41,650 nt of DNA. Origin: Helicobacter cetorum (GTDB taxonomy: Bacteria > Campylobacterota > Campylobacteria > Campylobacterales > BB28). Below the pieces are notes generated by a model, which saw nothing but the letters and a program-made list of their open reading frames with translations, was not told where the DNA came from and searched no databases. Positions 30,546 to 40,700 of the stretch are shown here, piece by piece (the first letter of the stretch is position 1; the number at the start of each line of letters is the position of its first letter). The position numbers and the translations under genes were made by a program. The stretch spans positions 1 to 41,650 of the forward strand of contig DZAZ01000007.1 of NCBI GenBank assembly GCA_022729755.1. The letters are read 5' to 3'.

Positions 30546-31499
30546 ATGTGTGAAAAAAAGTGTATATGGTGTTCAAGTGCTAATTTAACACTGAAGCATA
30601 ATGTATTTAGGGATAGTAAGAAAATAAATGCATTTGAATGTAGAGATTGTAATATAGTTTTTTCAGAAAAAGTTTTTTATACAACACAAGAAGAATTAAA
30701 TAAATTTTATGAAAATGATTATTTAAATAATTATTATAAGGGTGAAAAAGCAAACATAGAAAAAAATTTTTTAGATCAAAGACCTTATCAAGAAGTTAGA
30801 ATTGAGCGAATAAAAGATATTTTAACAAATTCAAATTCTTTATTGGAAATAGGTTGTGGGCCAGGATATTTTTTAGATGCAGCTAAAAAGTATATTAAAA
30901 ATATTGTAGGATTAGAAAAAAACGAAGCAGAATCCAATTATGTAAGAGAAAAATTAAATATTCCTTGCTTTAATGATATCACTCAATTAAATCAAAAATT
31001 TGATGTTATTGTTTTTAATCATGTTTTAGAACATGTTTTAAATCCTCAATTATTTTTAAAATCATATTTAAAATTTTTAAATAAAGATGGTTATTTAATT
31101 ATAGAAGTTCCAAATTTAAACGATTCAATAGTTTCTCTTTATGATTCCACCTTTTTTAAAAATTTTTGGTATCAAGAACCACATTTATATTATTTTAACA
31201 AAACTAGTTTACAAAATATTATTGCAACTCTTACAAAGAGTGATGTATATATAAAAATATATCAAGAAACATCTTTTATAAATCATTTTAATTGGGTGAT
31301 GTATAACACTAAAAGCAATATCCGTTCTGAAGCTATTTCTAATAATTTTCCTATTCCTATACCAGTTATTGCTGATGAAAATAAAATCATCTTTGATGAG
31401 TTGCAAGGATTATATGAAAATTTTAACGAAGTATATAAAAATATACTCCAAAAAAATGGATACGGCGATATAATATTGGCAATTACACAGATTAAATAA
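30546..31499 (+). CDS. Class I SAM-dependent methyltransferase with N-terminal zinc-ribbon-like Cys pairs
   Basis: 'CIWCSS...FECRDCNIVF', 'LLEIGCGPGYFLDAAKK', 'FNHVLEHVLNPQLFLKSYLKFLNKDGYLIIEVPN'. Confidence 0.87.
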   Translation: MCEKKCIWCSSANLTLKHNVFRDSKKINAFECRDCNIVFSEKVFYTTQEELNKFYENDYLNNYYKGEKANIEKNFLDQRPYQEVRIERIKDILTNSNSLLEIGCGPGYFLDAAKKYIKNIVGLEKNEAESNYVREKLNIPCFNDITQLNQKFDVIVFNHVLEHVLNPQLFLKSYLKFLNKDGYLIIEVPNLNDSIVSLYDSTFFKNFWYQEPHLYYFNKTSLQNIIATLTKSDVYIKIYQETSFINHFNWVMYNTKSNIRSEAISNNFPIPIPVIADENKIIFDELQGLYENFNEVYKNILQKNGYGDIILAITQIK

Positions 31500-31518
31500 T
31501 AGACTGATCAAAATTTCA

Positions 31519-32667
31519 TCAAGAGGTTATAGTTTTCTTTTGTAGGCATGATAATACAGAAATATACTTCTCAACCACAACACTCACATCAAACTCTTTT
31601 TTTGCTTTAATTCGTCCATTATTTCCAAACTTTTCTCGTAAATTTTTATCATTTATTAAAATTTCTATTTTTTGAGCTAAATCTTTTTCATCATAAAGTT
31701 TAACTAAAAAGCCGTTTATATTATTTGCAACAACTTCACGACATCCGATAGTATCGGTTGTAACGATTGGTTTTGCCATTGATGAGGCTTCAAGTAAAGT
31801 TCTTGGAACTCCCTCGCGATAACTTGGAAGTACAAAAATATCACAAATCGAAATCAACTCTCTTATATCGTTTCGTTCATTAAGCCAAATCACATTTTTA
31901 TCATTTTCCAAAAACTCCTTTGGCACGGCTGAATGATTGCCAAAATCAACTCCACCAACTAAATAAAATTTAATATTTTTATACTTTTGATTTAGTATTT
32001 TTGCACTCTCATAATACTCTTTTATGCCTTTATGCCAAATAGCTCTAGCTACCATTAAAACGACAATTTCATCACTTAAATTTAACTCTTTTTTTAAATT
32101 TTTATTGGCCAAAATTGGCTTAAAAACTTCCGTATCAACTCCACTACTTTTAACTAAAAATGCTTTTGATTGATTAATTAGCAATTTTTCTACAAAATAG
32201 TTCAAATCATCACTATTTTGAAAAATCACTCCATCAACTTTTTTAAAAACGATTTTATAAAGAGTTTCAATTATAAATTTTATAACTTTTGCTTTTATTG
32301 AAGTGTCAATATAAAAACTTCCCATTCCCGTAATTGTGGCTATTTTAGTTGGGATTTTTGCAAAAATTGCTGCAATTATTCCATAAATATTTGGCTTAAC
32401 TGTAAAACTATGCAAAATATCAAGTTTCAGTGGTTTTATGGCTTTATAAATATTTTTTATAGTTTTTAATTCATTAAATGGATTTAAACTTTGTCGCTCA
32501 ATTGAATATTCAACCGTTTTAATCCCAAATTCGCTAAACTTTTCAAAATACTCACCTTTTGGAATAACCGCATAAACTTCGTGACCTTCACTTAATAATT
32601 TTTGCATAATAGGAAGCCTGAAAAGATATAAATTTATGTCAATATGGCTTAAAAATGCTATTTTCAA
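31519..32667 (-). CDS. Glycosyltransferase family 4 (PglA-like)
   Basis: 'FLSHIDINLYLFRLPIMQKLLSEGHEVYAVIPKG', 'HSFTVKPNIYG', 'VLPSYREGVPRTLLEASSMAKPIVTTDTIGCREVV'. Confidence 0.88.
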   Translation of the reverse strand: MKIAFLSHIDINLYLFRLPIMQKLLSEGHEVYAVIPKGEYFEKFSEFGIKTVEYSIERQSLNPFNELKTIKNIYKAIKPLKLDILHSFTVKPNIYGIIAAIFAKIPTKIATITGMGSFYIDTSIKAKVIKFIIETLYKIVFKKVDGVIFQNSDDLNYFVEKLLINQSKAFLVKSSGVDTEVFKPILANKNLKKELNLSDEIVVLMVARAIWHKGIKEYYESAKILNQKYKNIKFYLVGGVDFGNHSAVPKEFLENDKNVIWLNERNDIRELISICDIFVLPSYREGVPRTLLEASSMAKPIVTTDTIGCREVVANNINGFLVKLYDEKDLAQKIEILINDKNLREKFGNNGRIKAKKEFDVSVVVEKYISVLSCLQKKTITS

Positions 32668-32687
32668 ATTTTTACCTTTAAATTGAT

Positions 32688-33179
32688 TTAATAAAATTCC
32701 GCCTCTTGATAGAGTGTTTCAAAATAATTTTTAAATTTTTTAGTTAAATTTACATCATCTTTAATATAAAAAAACTCATAACTTTCATTAAATGCAGATT
32801 TTGTAAAACTCAAACTTCCAAACATAATGATATTTTCATCGATTGTTATAAAATTTAAGTGCATTTTTGGTAAAAAAATTTTACATTCAATATTTTCTAT
32901 CTTTGCCAAATTCCCAATTTGTGAATACTCATTTGAATTTGAAGCGGACAAAATTTTTATTTGCACCCCTCTTTGTGAAGCTTTTTGCAACTTTTTTGCA
33001 ATTTCTTTGTGAGTAAAAATATAAGAAGTTACATAAATTGAACTTTTTGCTGAATTTAACTTTTTATCCAAATTTCGTAGTAATTTTTGAGAGTCAAATG
33101 GTAAAAAAAAGACTCCATCACTAGCAATTAAATTGAAATTGAAAATAAGTAAAATCATCAATATTTTATAATTTTTCAT
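32688..33179 (-). CDS. Phospholipase D-like (Nuc-type) protein with signal peptide and degenerate HKD motif
   Basis: N-terminal 'MKNYKILMILLIFNFNLIAS', 'SAKSSIYVTSYIFTHKEIAKKLQKASQRGVQIKIL', 'KMHLNFITIDENIIMFGSLSFTKSA'. Confidence 0.8.
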   Translation of the reverse strand: MKNYKILMILLIFNFNLIASDGVFFLPFDSQKLLRNLDKKLNSAKSSIYVTSYIFTHKEIAKKLQKASQRGVQIKILSASNSNEYSQIGNLAKIENIECKIFLPKMHLNFITIDENIIMFGSLSFTKSAFNESYEFFYIKDDVNLTKKFKNYFETLYQEAEFY

Positions 33180-33258
33180 AAATTAACTCAACCTAAAGCA
33201 AAAATAAATGTAGAGAATTATACAATAGTACAAAACAAAAATAAGTAAAATTCGGAGT

Positions 33259-35097
33259 ATGGGAATGAATATACTACTCTTAAATAGAAATCCTATTGTA
33301 TCTAGGCTTACAAAATTAAGCGCTCAAAAATTGAACTTTCAGGTAGATGAGTTTTCAAGTATAGACGAAATAAGTGGTGGTAATTACACTTTTATATTTG
33401 TGGATAATGAAGTTTATTCAAGCGAATTATTAGATAAATTAAAAGGTATTGAATACTCAAAAGTGGGATTTATTTTACCACGAGGAAAAGATAAGCCTGA
33501 TGGATTTGATTTTTATGTAGAAAAGCCTTTTTTACCAACAGAATTAGTAGATATTTTAAAAAATAGTGACTTAAGTGTAAGTAAAAATACTATTATAGAG
33601 GATGAGATGAAATTAGATGATAATGACGGAATATCAGAGTTAGACGATACTTTAGATGATTTTGATAATAATGAGTTGCAAGAAAATGTTGCTTTAGATG
33701 ATGATTTATCTTTAGAAGATAGTGCAAATGAATTGCCAAGTTTAGATGATTCTGATGACTTAAATGTTTTAGATTCTAATGATTTTGGTGATTTAGATAG
33801 CGATTTTGGAGAACCAAACGAGTTAAAAGATGTTGATTTAGGTGAAGATTTAAATATGAGTGAATTAGATGATGATTTGAGTTTAGATGGAACTGAATTA
33901 AGTGATGATTTAACTTTAGAAGAACACAAAGATGAAGAAGATTTATCGCTTGATTCACTAGAAGAAGATTCATTAGAAAGTGATGATTTAGGTGATTTAG
34001 AAGGCTTAGATGATTTGGAAGACCATAAAGATGAAGAAGATTTATCGCTTGATTCACTAGAAGAAGATTCATTAGAAAGTGGTGATTTAGGTGATTTAGA
34101 AGGCTTAGATGATTTGGAAGAACACAAAGATGAAGAAGATTTATCGCTTGATTCACTAGAAGAAGATTCATTAGAAAGTGATGATTTAGGCGATTTAGAA
34201 GGCTTAGATGATTTGGAAGAACACAAAGACGAAGAAGATTTATCGCTTGATTCACTAGAAGAAGATTCATTAGGAAATGATGATTTAAGCTTAGAAGAAC
34301 CAAGTGATTTAGGCGATTTGGAAGAAGATTCGATTGAAGATAATTCGTCGTTAAATGATTTGGAAGATTTAAAAACTGAAGATTTAGAATTAGAATCAAG
34401 TGAAGAATTAATTGAAGATGAAGAGATTGAAGATGTGGATTTAGAAGCAAAAGGTGTACCTGAATTAGGGGAAGATTTAAACTTAGAAGAAGATATAAGT
34501 CTTGATGAGCATTTAGAAGATTTAAGCGAAATAGAAGATGATGTTATAGAATCTAAAAGTGATGGCAGTGAAAATGGAAATATTGCAGCAGCGATTATGG
34601 GCGATATTCACGAAGAACTTACAGATATTGAAGATACAAATATAGAAGATATAGATTTAGATAATTTTGGTTCAGACATTTTAGAAGATGATAAAGTAGA
34701 TGAAAAAGTTGAAATTAAAGAAGAAGAAATGCAAGAAGATGAACTATCTGAATTAAATGAAAGAGGCATAAAAGAGGCTTTAGGTGAGGAAGTTCCCGAA
34801 GAAGAAGAGCTTGTTGCACCATCTAAAGATGATAATAATTTAGAGGATGTTGCAGCAATAACAGCAGGTGCAATGGCAGTTGGTGGAGTTGCTATGGCAA
34901 GTCAATCTTTCAAAGAAGATGAGATAAAACCTATTCAAACTACTCAAAATGAAAATATGCAAACTCCTGTTGAAACAATTGCAAATACCAATGCTATGGC
35001 TAGTGTTATGAAAAGCTTGAATATTGAGGCATTACGGGAACTTTTAGCTGGAGCTGAAGTAAATATTAAGATAAATTTTCCAAAAAAAGATAGTTGA
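33259..35097 (+). CDS. Highly acidic repeat protein upstream of gmk
   Basis: 612 aa, extremely Asp/Glu/Leu/Ser-rich; same neighbourhood as the 'highly acidic protein' beside gmk/tatA/argS in Campylobacter. Confidence 0.8.
   Translation: MGMNILLLNRNPIVSRLTKLSAQKLNFQVDEFSSIDEISGGNYTFIFVDNEVYSSELLDKLKGIEYSKVGFILPRGKDKPDGFDFYVEKPFLPTELVDILKNSDLSVSKNTIIEDEMKLDDNDGISELDDTLDDFDNNELQENVALDDDLSLEDSANELPSLDDSDDLNVLDSNDFGDLDSDFGEPNELKDVDLGEDLNMSELDDDLSLDGTELSDDLTLEEHKDEEDLSLDSLEEDSLESDDLGDLEGLDDLEDHKDEEDLSLDSLEEDSLESGDLGDLEGLDDLEEHKDEEDLSLDSLEEDSLESDDLGDLEGLDDLEEHKDEEDLSLDSLEEDSLGNDDLSLEEPSDLGDLEEDSIEDNSSLNDLEDLKTEDLELESSEELIEDEEIEDVDLEAKGVPELGEDLNLEEDISLDEHLEDLSEIEDDVIESKSDGSENGNIAAAIMGDIHEELTDIEDTNIEDIDLDNFGSDILEDDKVDEKVEIKEEEMQEDELSELNERGIKEALGEEVPEEEELVAPSKDDNNLEDVAAITAGAMAVGGVAMASQSFKEDEIKPIQTTQNENMQTPVETIANTNAMASVMKSLNIEALRELLAGAEVNIKINFPKKDS
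33925..34275. repeat. Tandem 99-bp (33-aa) coding repeat, three full copies and a partial fourth
   Basis: HKDEEDLSLDSLEEDSLES(D/G)DLGDLEGLDDLE(E/D) copies start at 33925, 34024, 34123, 34222 (exact 99-bp spacing). Confidence 0.93.
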
Positions 35098-35711
35098 TGC
35101 AAGGTAGCATTTTGATAATTTCAGGTCCAAGTGGAAGTGGAAAAAGTACACTTTGTAAAAAAATGTTTGAAAAAGTTTCAAACTCTTTTTTTTCTATTTC
35201 TACCACAACTCGCCAAATGAGAGATGGCGAAAAAGATGGGATTGATTACTATTTTGTTTCAAAAGATGAATTTTTAAATGGAATTAAAGAAAATAAATTT
35301 TTAGAGTGGGCTGAAGTTCACGGAAACTATTACGGTACAACTTTAAAAAGTGTTAAAGAAGCTCTAAAAAATGGGAAATTAATAGTTTTTGATATCGATG
35401 TTCAAGGTTTTGAGTTAGTTAAAAAGTCAGTTTTTGGCGAACTTTGTACTTCAGTTTTTATCTTACCCCCAAGCTTTTCAACTTTGCAAACTAGATTACA
35501 CTCAAGAGCCACAGATTTAAAAGAGACAATAAAAGAGAGATTGCAAAATGCAAAGGAAGAGTTAAATTATATTTATAAATACGATTATTTTATAATAAAT
35601 AGTGATTTAAATCTAGCTTCAAATGAGTTGATAAATATTGCAAAATCAGCAAAACTTAAGCCAAACTCTTATGAGTTAGATAGTTTTTTGGATAGTTGGT
35701 TGAACTCTTAG
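35097..35711 (+). CDS. gmk: Guanylate kinase
   Basis: 'ILIISGPSGSGKSTLCKKM', 'STTTRQMRDGEKDGIDYYFVSKDEF', 'FLEWAEVHGNYYGT'. ATG overlaps the TGA of the preceding gene; the ORF track begins at an upstream TTG. Confidence 0.95.
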   Translation: MQGSILIISGPSGSGKSTLCKKMFEKVSNSFFSISTTTRQMRDGEKDGIDYYFVSKDEFLNGIKENKFLEWAEVHGNYYGTTLKSVKEALKNGKLIVFDIDVQGFELVKKSVFGELCTSVFILPPSFSTLQTRLHSRATDLKETIKERLQNAKEELNYIYKYDYFIINSDLNLASNELINIAKSAKLKPNSYELDSFLDSWLNS

Positions 35712-35769
35712 AATTCTAACAGAATATAAAAGATATAATTTGAAACTAAAAAAATATTAAGGAGTTATT

Positions 35770-35997
35770 ATGAGTATGCCAGGTGGATTAGAGTGGATAG
35801 TAATTTTAGCTGTTGTTGTGTTGCTTTTTGGTGCGAAAAAAATACCAGCATTAGCTGAAGGTTTGGGAAAAGGAATTAAAAATTTTAAAAATGCGATGAA
35901 AAGTGAAGATGAAAAAGTGGCAGAAGGTGGACAAGTTGAGCAACAAAAAACAACTACTACTTCAACTCACTCTACACAAGAGATTAAACCAGCTTAA
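35770..35997 (+). CDS. tatA: Sec-independent protein translocase TatA
   Basis: '[43 protein letters not shown]'. Confidence 0.95.
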   Translation: MSMPGGLEWIVILAVVVLLFGAKKIPALAEGLGKGIKNFKNAMKSEDEKVAEGGQVEQQKTTTTSTHSTQEIKPA

Positions 35998-36006
35998 GGG
36001 AACTTT

Positions 36007-37596
36007 TTGGAAAAAAGAGTTTTAAATATTTTAAAAAAATATATAAATCAAGATAACATTGTATTAGAAAAGCCTAAAACTCGCTCTTTTGGGCATTTTG
36101 CAACTCCTGTTGCATTTAATTTAGCAAAAGAACATAAAAAAGCTCCAAAAATTATTGCCGAAGAACTTGCAAAACTACTTGAGAGTGAAGAGATATTTGA
36201 TGAAGTAACTTCTCTCAATGGCTTTATAAATATAAAATTAAATGAAGAGTTTTTAGATGAGTATGCCTCTTGGGTGATTTTAAATCAAGATGAGTTTGGA
36301 AGTGAACTTCATAGTAGCTCTATTTTACTTGAATTTGTAAGTGCAAATCCAACAGGTCCACTTCATATAGGTCACGCAAGAGGTGCGGTTGTTGGAAATG
36401 CACTCCTTAAAATAGCAAAACATTTAGGTTATAAAATCACAAGTGAATATTATATTAACGATGCAGGAAACCAGATAGAACTACTTGGATTATCTATGTT
36501 TTTGGCGGGATGTGAGCATATTTTAGGCTTAGATGTAACTTATCCGCAACAGTATTATAAGGGTGAGTATATTATCGATTTAGCAAAAGAGGCTGAAGTT
36601 GAATTTGGCAAAGAGATTTTTAATGATGAAAAAAATATCCAAACTTTAAGTGAATTTGGCAAAGATAAAATGCTTACACTTATAAAATCAAATTTGGCTG
36701 AAGTTGGAGTTGAGTTTGATTATTTTATTAGCGAAAAATCACTTTATGATAGATGGGATTTTATAAGAGAAAAATTAACAACAAATTCAGGTTTATATGA
36801 ACAAGAGGGCAAAATTTGGCTAAAATCAGCTGAACACGGTGATGAAAAAGATAGAGTAATCGTTAGAGAAAATGGCGAACCAACCTATTTAGCAGGAGAT
36901 ATAATTTATCACGATGATAAATTTTCACGTGGATATGATAAATATATCAACATTTGGGGAGCAGACCATCACGGCTATATCGCAAGAGTTAAATCAGCTG
37001 TAAAGTTTTTAGGTTATGATGAAAATAAGCTAGAGATAGTTCTTTCTCAAATGGTGGCACTTTTAAAAGGTGGTGAGCCATATAAAATGAGTAAACGTGC
37101 AGGTAATTTTATTTTAATGAGCGATGTTGTGGAAGAGATTGGTGCAGATGCTCTTAAATTTATCTTTTTGAGTAAAAAATGTGATACTCATCTTGAGTTT
37201 GATGTTGAAGATTTAAAACGACAAGATAGCTCAAATCCTGTCTATTATGTGAATTATGCTTATGCTAGAATTAATTCAATTTTTACAAAAGCTGATAAAA
37301 AATTTGAAAATGTGGCAAATATAAAACTTGAAGGCTTAAGTGAGGGTGCAAAAGATTTACTCTTTAGTGCATTGGGGCTTTCAAAAGTTTTAAAAGATGC
37401 ATTTCACTCAAGACAAGTTAATAAATTAACTGATTATCTTCAAGCCTTATCTTCAGAATTTCATAGCTTTTATAATGAAAATAGAGTTATTGGAAGCGAA
37501 AATGAAGAGAAATTTTTAAAACTCTTTGCAGTTGTTGCAATTTCTCTAAAACTAGGCTTAGAACTCCTTGGAATAAAACCTCAAGAAAAGATGTAA
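36007..37596 (+). CDS. argS: Arginyl-tRNA synthetase
   Basis: 'EFVSANPTGPLHIGHARGAVVGNAL', 'YYINDAGNQIELLG', 'GADHHGYIARVKSA', 'KMSKRAGNFI'. Confidence 0.96.
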   Translation: MEKRVLNILKKYINQDNIVLEKPKTRSFGHFATPVAFNLAKEHKKAPKIIAEELAKLLESEEIFDEVTSLNGFINIKLNEEFLDEYASWVILNQDEFGSELHSSSILLEFVSANPTGPLHIGHARGAVVGNALLKIAKHLGYKITSEYYINDAGNQIELLGLSMFLAGCEHILGLDVTYPQQYYKGEYIIDLAKEAEVEFGKEIFNDEKNIQTLSEFGKDKMLTLIKSNLAEVGVEFDYFISEKSLYDRWDFIREKLTTNSGLYEQEGKIWLKSAEHGDEKDRVIVRENGEPTYLAGDIIYHDDKFSRGYDKYINIWGADHHGYIARVKSAVKFLGYDENKLEIVLSQMVALLKGGEPYKMSKRAGNFILMSDVVEEIGADALKFIFLSKKCDTHLEFDVEDLKRQDSSNPVYYVNYAYARINSIFTKADKKFENVANIKLEGLSEGAKDLLFSALGLSKVLKDAFHSRQVNKLTDYLQALSSEFHSFYNENRVIGSENEEKFLKLFAVVAISLKLGLELLGIKPQEKM

Positions 37597-37710
37597 TTTC
37601 TTCCCTTTTCTTTTGCTTTAATTAATTTCCTACTTTAGCTATAAATACACCTTTTAGCTTATTTGTGATTTAATTTCTATTAATATTAAATTTATAAAAA
37701 GGGAGTATGA

Positions 37711-40700
37711 ATGGGTAAGTTTAAATTCATAAGTTTAGTGGCTTCTTCGCTTTTAGTTAATTCGTTAATGGCGGTTGAGACACAAACAATGTTTTTAGAG
37801 AGTGGTTGGAATTTAAAAGGTTCAAAATTAAATAGTGCGAAAGTAAATGGCGATAATATTACAAATACATTAAAATATAATGCAAGTGGTTGGTCTCAGG
37901 ATAAGGGCGATGGAACACTATCTTTAAATGCTGGAGAAGGTTTTTGGATTAAAGCTACAAAAGAGAGTGCAATATTTTTAAAAGGTGATATTTCAAGTGA
38001 AAGTGTTAAATTTGATAAAGCTGGATGGCATTTAGCAACTCCAATAGACGGAAGTTTAAGTTTATCTACACTGAATAGCGAAAATTTATCTTCAATTTGG
38101 ACTTACAAAGCTGGTCAATGGCTTGATAAAGATAAGATGTCAAAAGCAAACATCACAAAAATAGAAGTTGGTGATGGATTTTGGGTAAAAACTTCAAAAG
38201 ATAATTTAACAATAGATACTTTAAGTGCAACTACAACAGCAGTAGCTTCTGGTTCAATTGATTTAAGTTCTATAATTAATCCTGTAACTGGCGAAGCAAT
38301 GGGTGGGCGAAGCTTAAGGGATGAAGTTGTTAATCCACTAAATGGACAAGTTATTCCAGATGAGGCTAGTGTTCAAGTATACGAAGCTGACGATACTAGT
38401 TTTTCAAAACCACTACTTAAAAAATCTGTTACTATTAATCCTTTGACGGGTGAGTATGTGATTGAAAAAGATAATTTAAATGATAGTATCAGCAATGATG
38501 AAGTTGTTAATCCTTTAACTGGCAAAGTTATCAGGGTTATAGCTAAGAAAAATGATAAAAATTATGAATTATCGGCACTTGCAACAGATTCAAAAAGAGT
38601 TGATGTAAATCCAATTACAACTACTATTAGAACTCAAATTATCGACACAATCAAAACAATGTTTGGTGAAGAGTTTGTTAAAGAGATGAAGGAAAATAGT
38701 TCAATTATGAGCGCTATTAACTCTTTGGCTAGTACTTTAGCAACTAAAGTTGCTCAAGATATCAAAGATAGCAAACTCTCTCTTAGACAAACAGATTTTG
38801 AAACAGATAAAACTCCTGATAAAATCATAAATCCTTTAACTGGTGAAGAGGTAGTTGCAAAAGCTGAAAAAGAGGAGAAATTAAAAACTCAATTAAAAGA
38901 TTCTTCATCAAGTACAGATGTTGCACAATTTGAAAATAAAGTTAGTTATGCGAAAAAAGAGAAAATCGATACTACAAATGTGGATTTAACTAAGAGTGGG
39001 ACAAATGTAGATTTCGCTATTTTAGAGTATGATATTATTTCAACTTTTGCAAAAATGAATTTAGCAGTACACGATGGTAATGGAAGATTAGTTCTATTTT
39101 TACCAGTACCATCTGAACATTTTAATAAATTACCTGGAGAAAAATTTAGCAAAAAAGTTAAAAAAGATGATGGTAGTGAATTTGTGGTGGGAAATGACCC
39201 TGCACTTAGAGTAATCGATTTAGAAAAAAATCTTAAAAATGCAAATGGTTCTGAAATATGGGCAAAAGATTTAGTTAATACTTTACTTTATAATCCGATT
39301 GTACCTTATGAAGTGATTAAAACTTTAGTTAAAAAAGATATGCACACTACAAAACTTACGAGCTTGGGTGAGTTTTTATTAACTCAAAAAGACCCATATG
39401 GTGAGGCACTTGTTCAAATTAATCCAATGGAGCCTTTAATAAAAAATAAAGTAACACTCTCTTCAAATCCTGATGAGTCTGTAAAACGAATTATTAAATC
39501 TTATATGGAGCCAATTGTTGCCTCAAACTTACTTTGGATGCAATATGATTTATTATTTAATGCACTTGATACAAAAAGTACTATAGATTTTATGAAACTT
39601 TTTGGAATTTCAAAAAGTGATAATGTTGGTAATTTTATTAATAGATTTCAAGACTCTAAAGAGTTTCGTTCTTTCTTAAAAGATATCGGTGTTCCGTTAA
39701 TTACGGCTATTCCTCCATTTGCAAAAGATGAAAATGCAATTCAGTTAAAAGATGGTTATCAAATTAATGAAAACTCAACAATAGTTCCAAAAACTGGTAT
39801 TGCACTTACAAATTTAGTTCTTTCTACATCTGGACTTGCTGAAATTATTATAACTAAGAAAAAAATCTCTGAAATTATAGGAGAAGAGTTTTTACCTGAA
39901 AATGTAAAAGATTTAGCTGATAAAGAGATTTGGTGGGCTGTTGATAAAAAACAAATGAATGAGATGGATGCTAGAGATGTAGATGAAATTGACACAATTA
40001 GTTGGATGAAAGATTTTATTTTAGCACTATCAACTAAACTTAGTGGAGAGAGTATCAATGCTGAAACAAGATTTGCAAAAATTATAAGCGATGTTAATAA
40101 TTATGTAAAAGCATTTGAAGAAAAAGTGTTCGAGAGAGAATATAATGTATTTGAAGAACAATTAGCAAAAGAAGCAAAGGTTGTGAATAGTGTTATCAAA
40201 TTCCAAGTTGTAGATTTTGAAAATAATCCAATTGAAGCTGTTTCACAAATTACATTTATTCCTCACATTGAAAATAAAAAAACAGGTGAAATAATTGCAT
40301 TACAAGATAAATCAAAAGCAATGTCTCCAGTTGATAGTGAAGCTAGATTTAAAGATACGATGATATTAACTCCATCAGAAATGTTTGTAAATGAAAATGG
40401 GGATGTTGATGAAAATGGAAAATGGAGATATTTAACAGATTACAATGTAAAACTTACCCTAAGTGATGGTAGTGAATTTTTCTTAGATTATCCAATTGCA
40501 CTATTTCCTATCGAGTATAATAATTTAAATTTCATCTATGTTAATACTAACTTTGGTGCTGAAGAGTTCAATACTGGAATGGATAGTTTTAGCCAACAAG
40601 TGCTACATAATGGCGATAAAGTATATTATCCATTACTAGATAGAGATTTAGCAGTTTATTCTGAATTTAAATTCATTGCAAGAGAAGGTATAAGATTTGG

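Noticed and set aside
33925-34275. 99-bp regular repeats as a CRISPR array
   Set aside because: Contiguous, in-frame coding repeats without unique spacers; same reasoning for 41263-41650.
33513-34450. Long antisense ORFs (237 aa Ser/Lys-rich and 224 aa Leu/His/Asn-rich)
   Set aside because: They are mirror readings of the acidic coding repeat; composition follows directly from GAT/GAA/TTA codons on the plus strand.
38278-38850. NPLTG motifs as sortase signals
   Set aside because: Internal, repeated, not followed by a TM helix and charged tail, and the genome looks Gram-negative.
39759-40058. Minus-strand 99-aa ORF and others at 38946 and 41241
   Set aside because: Antisense to the continuous plus-strand frame of the giant ORF.
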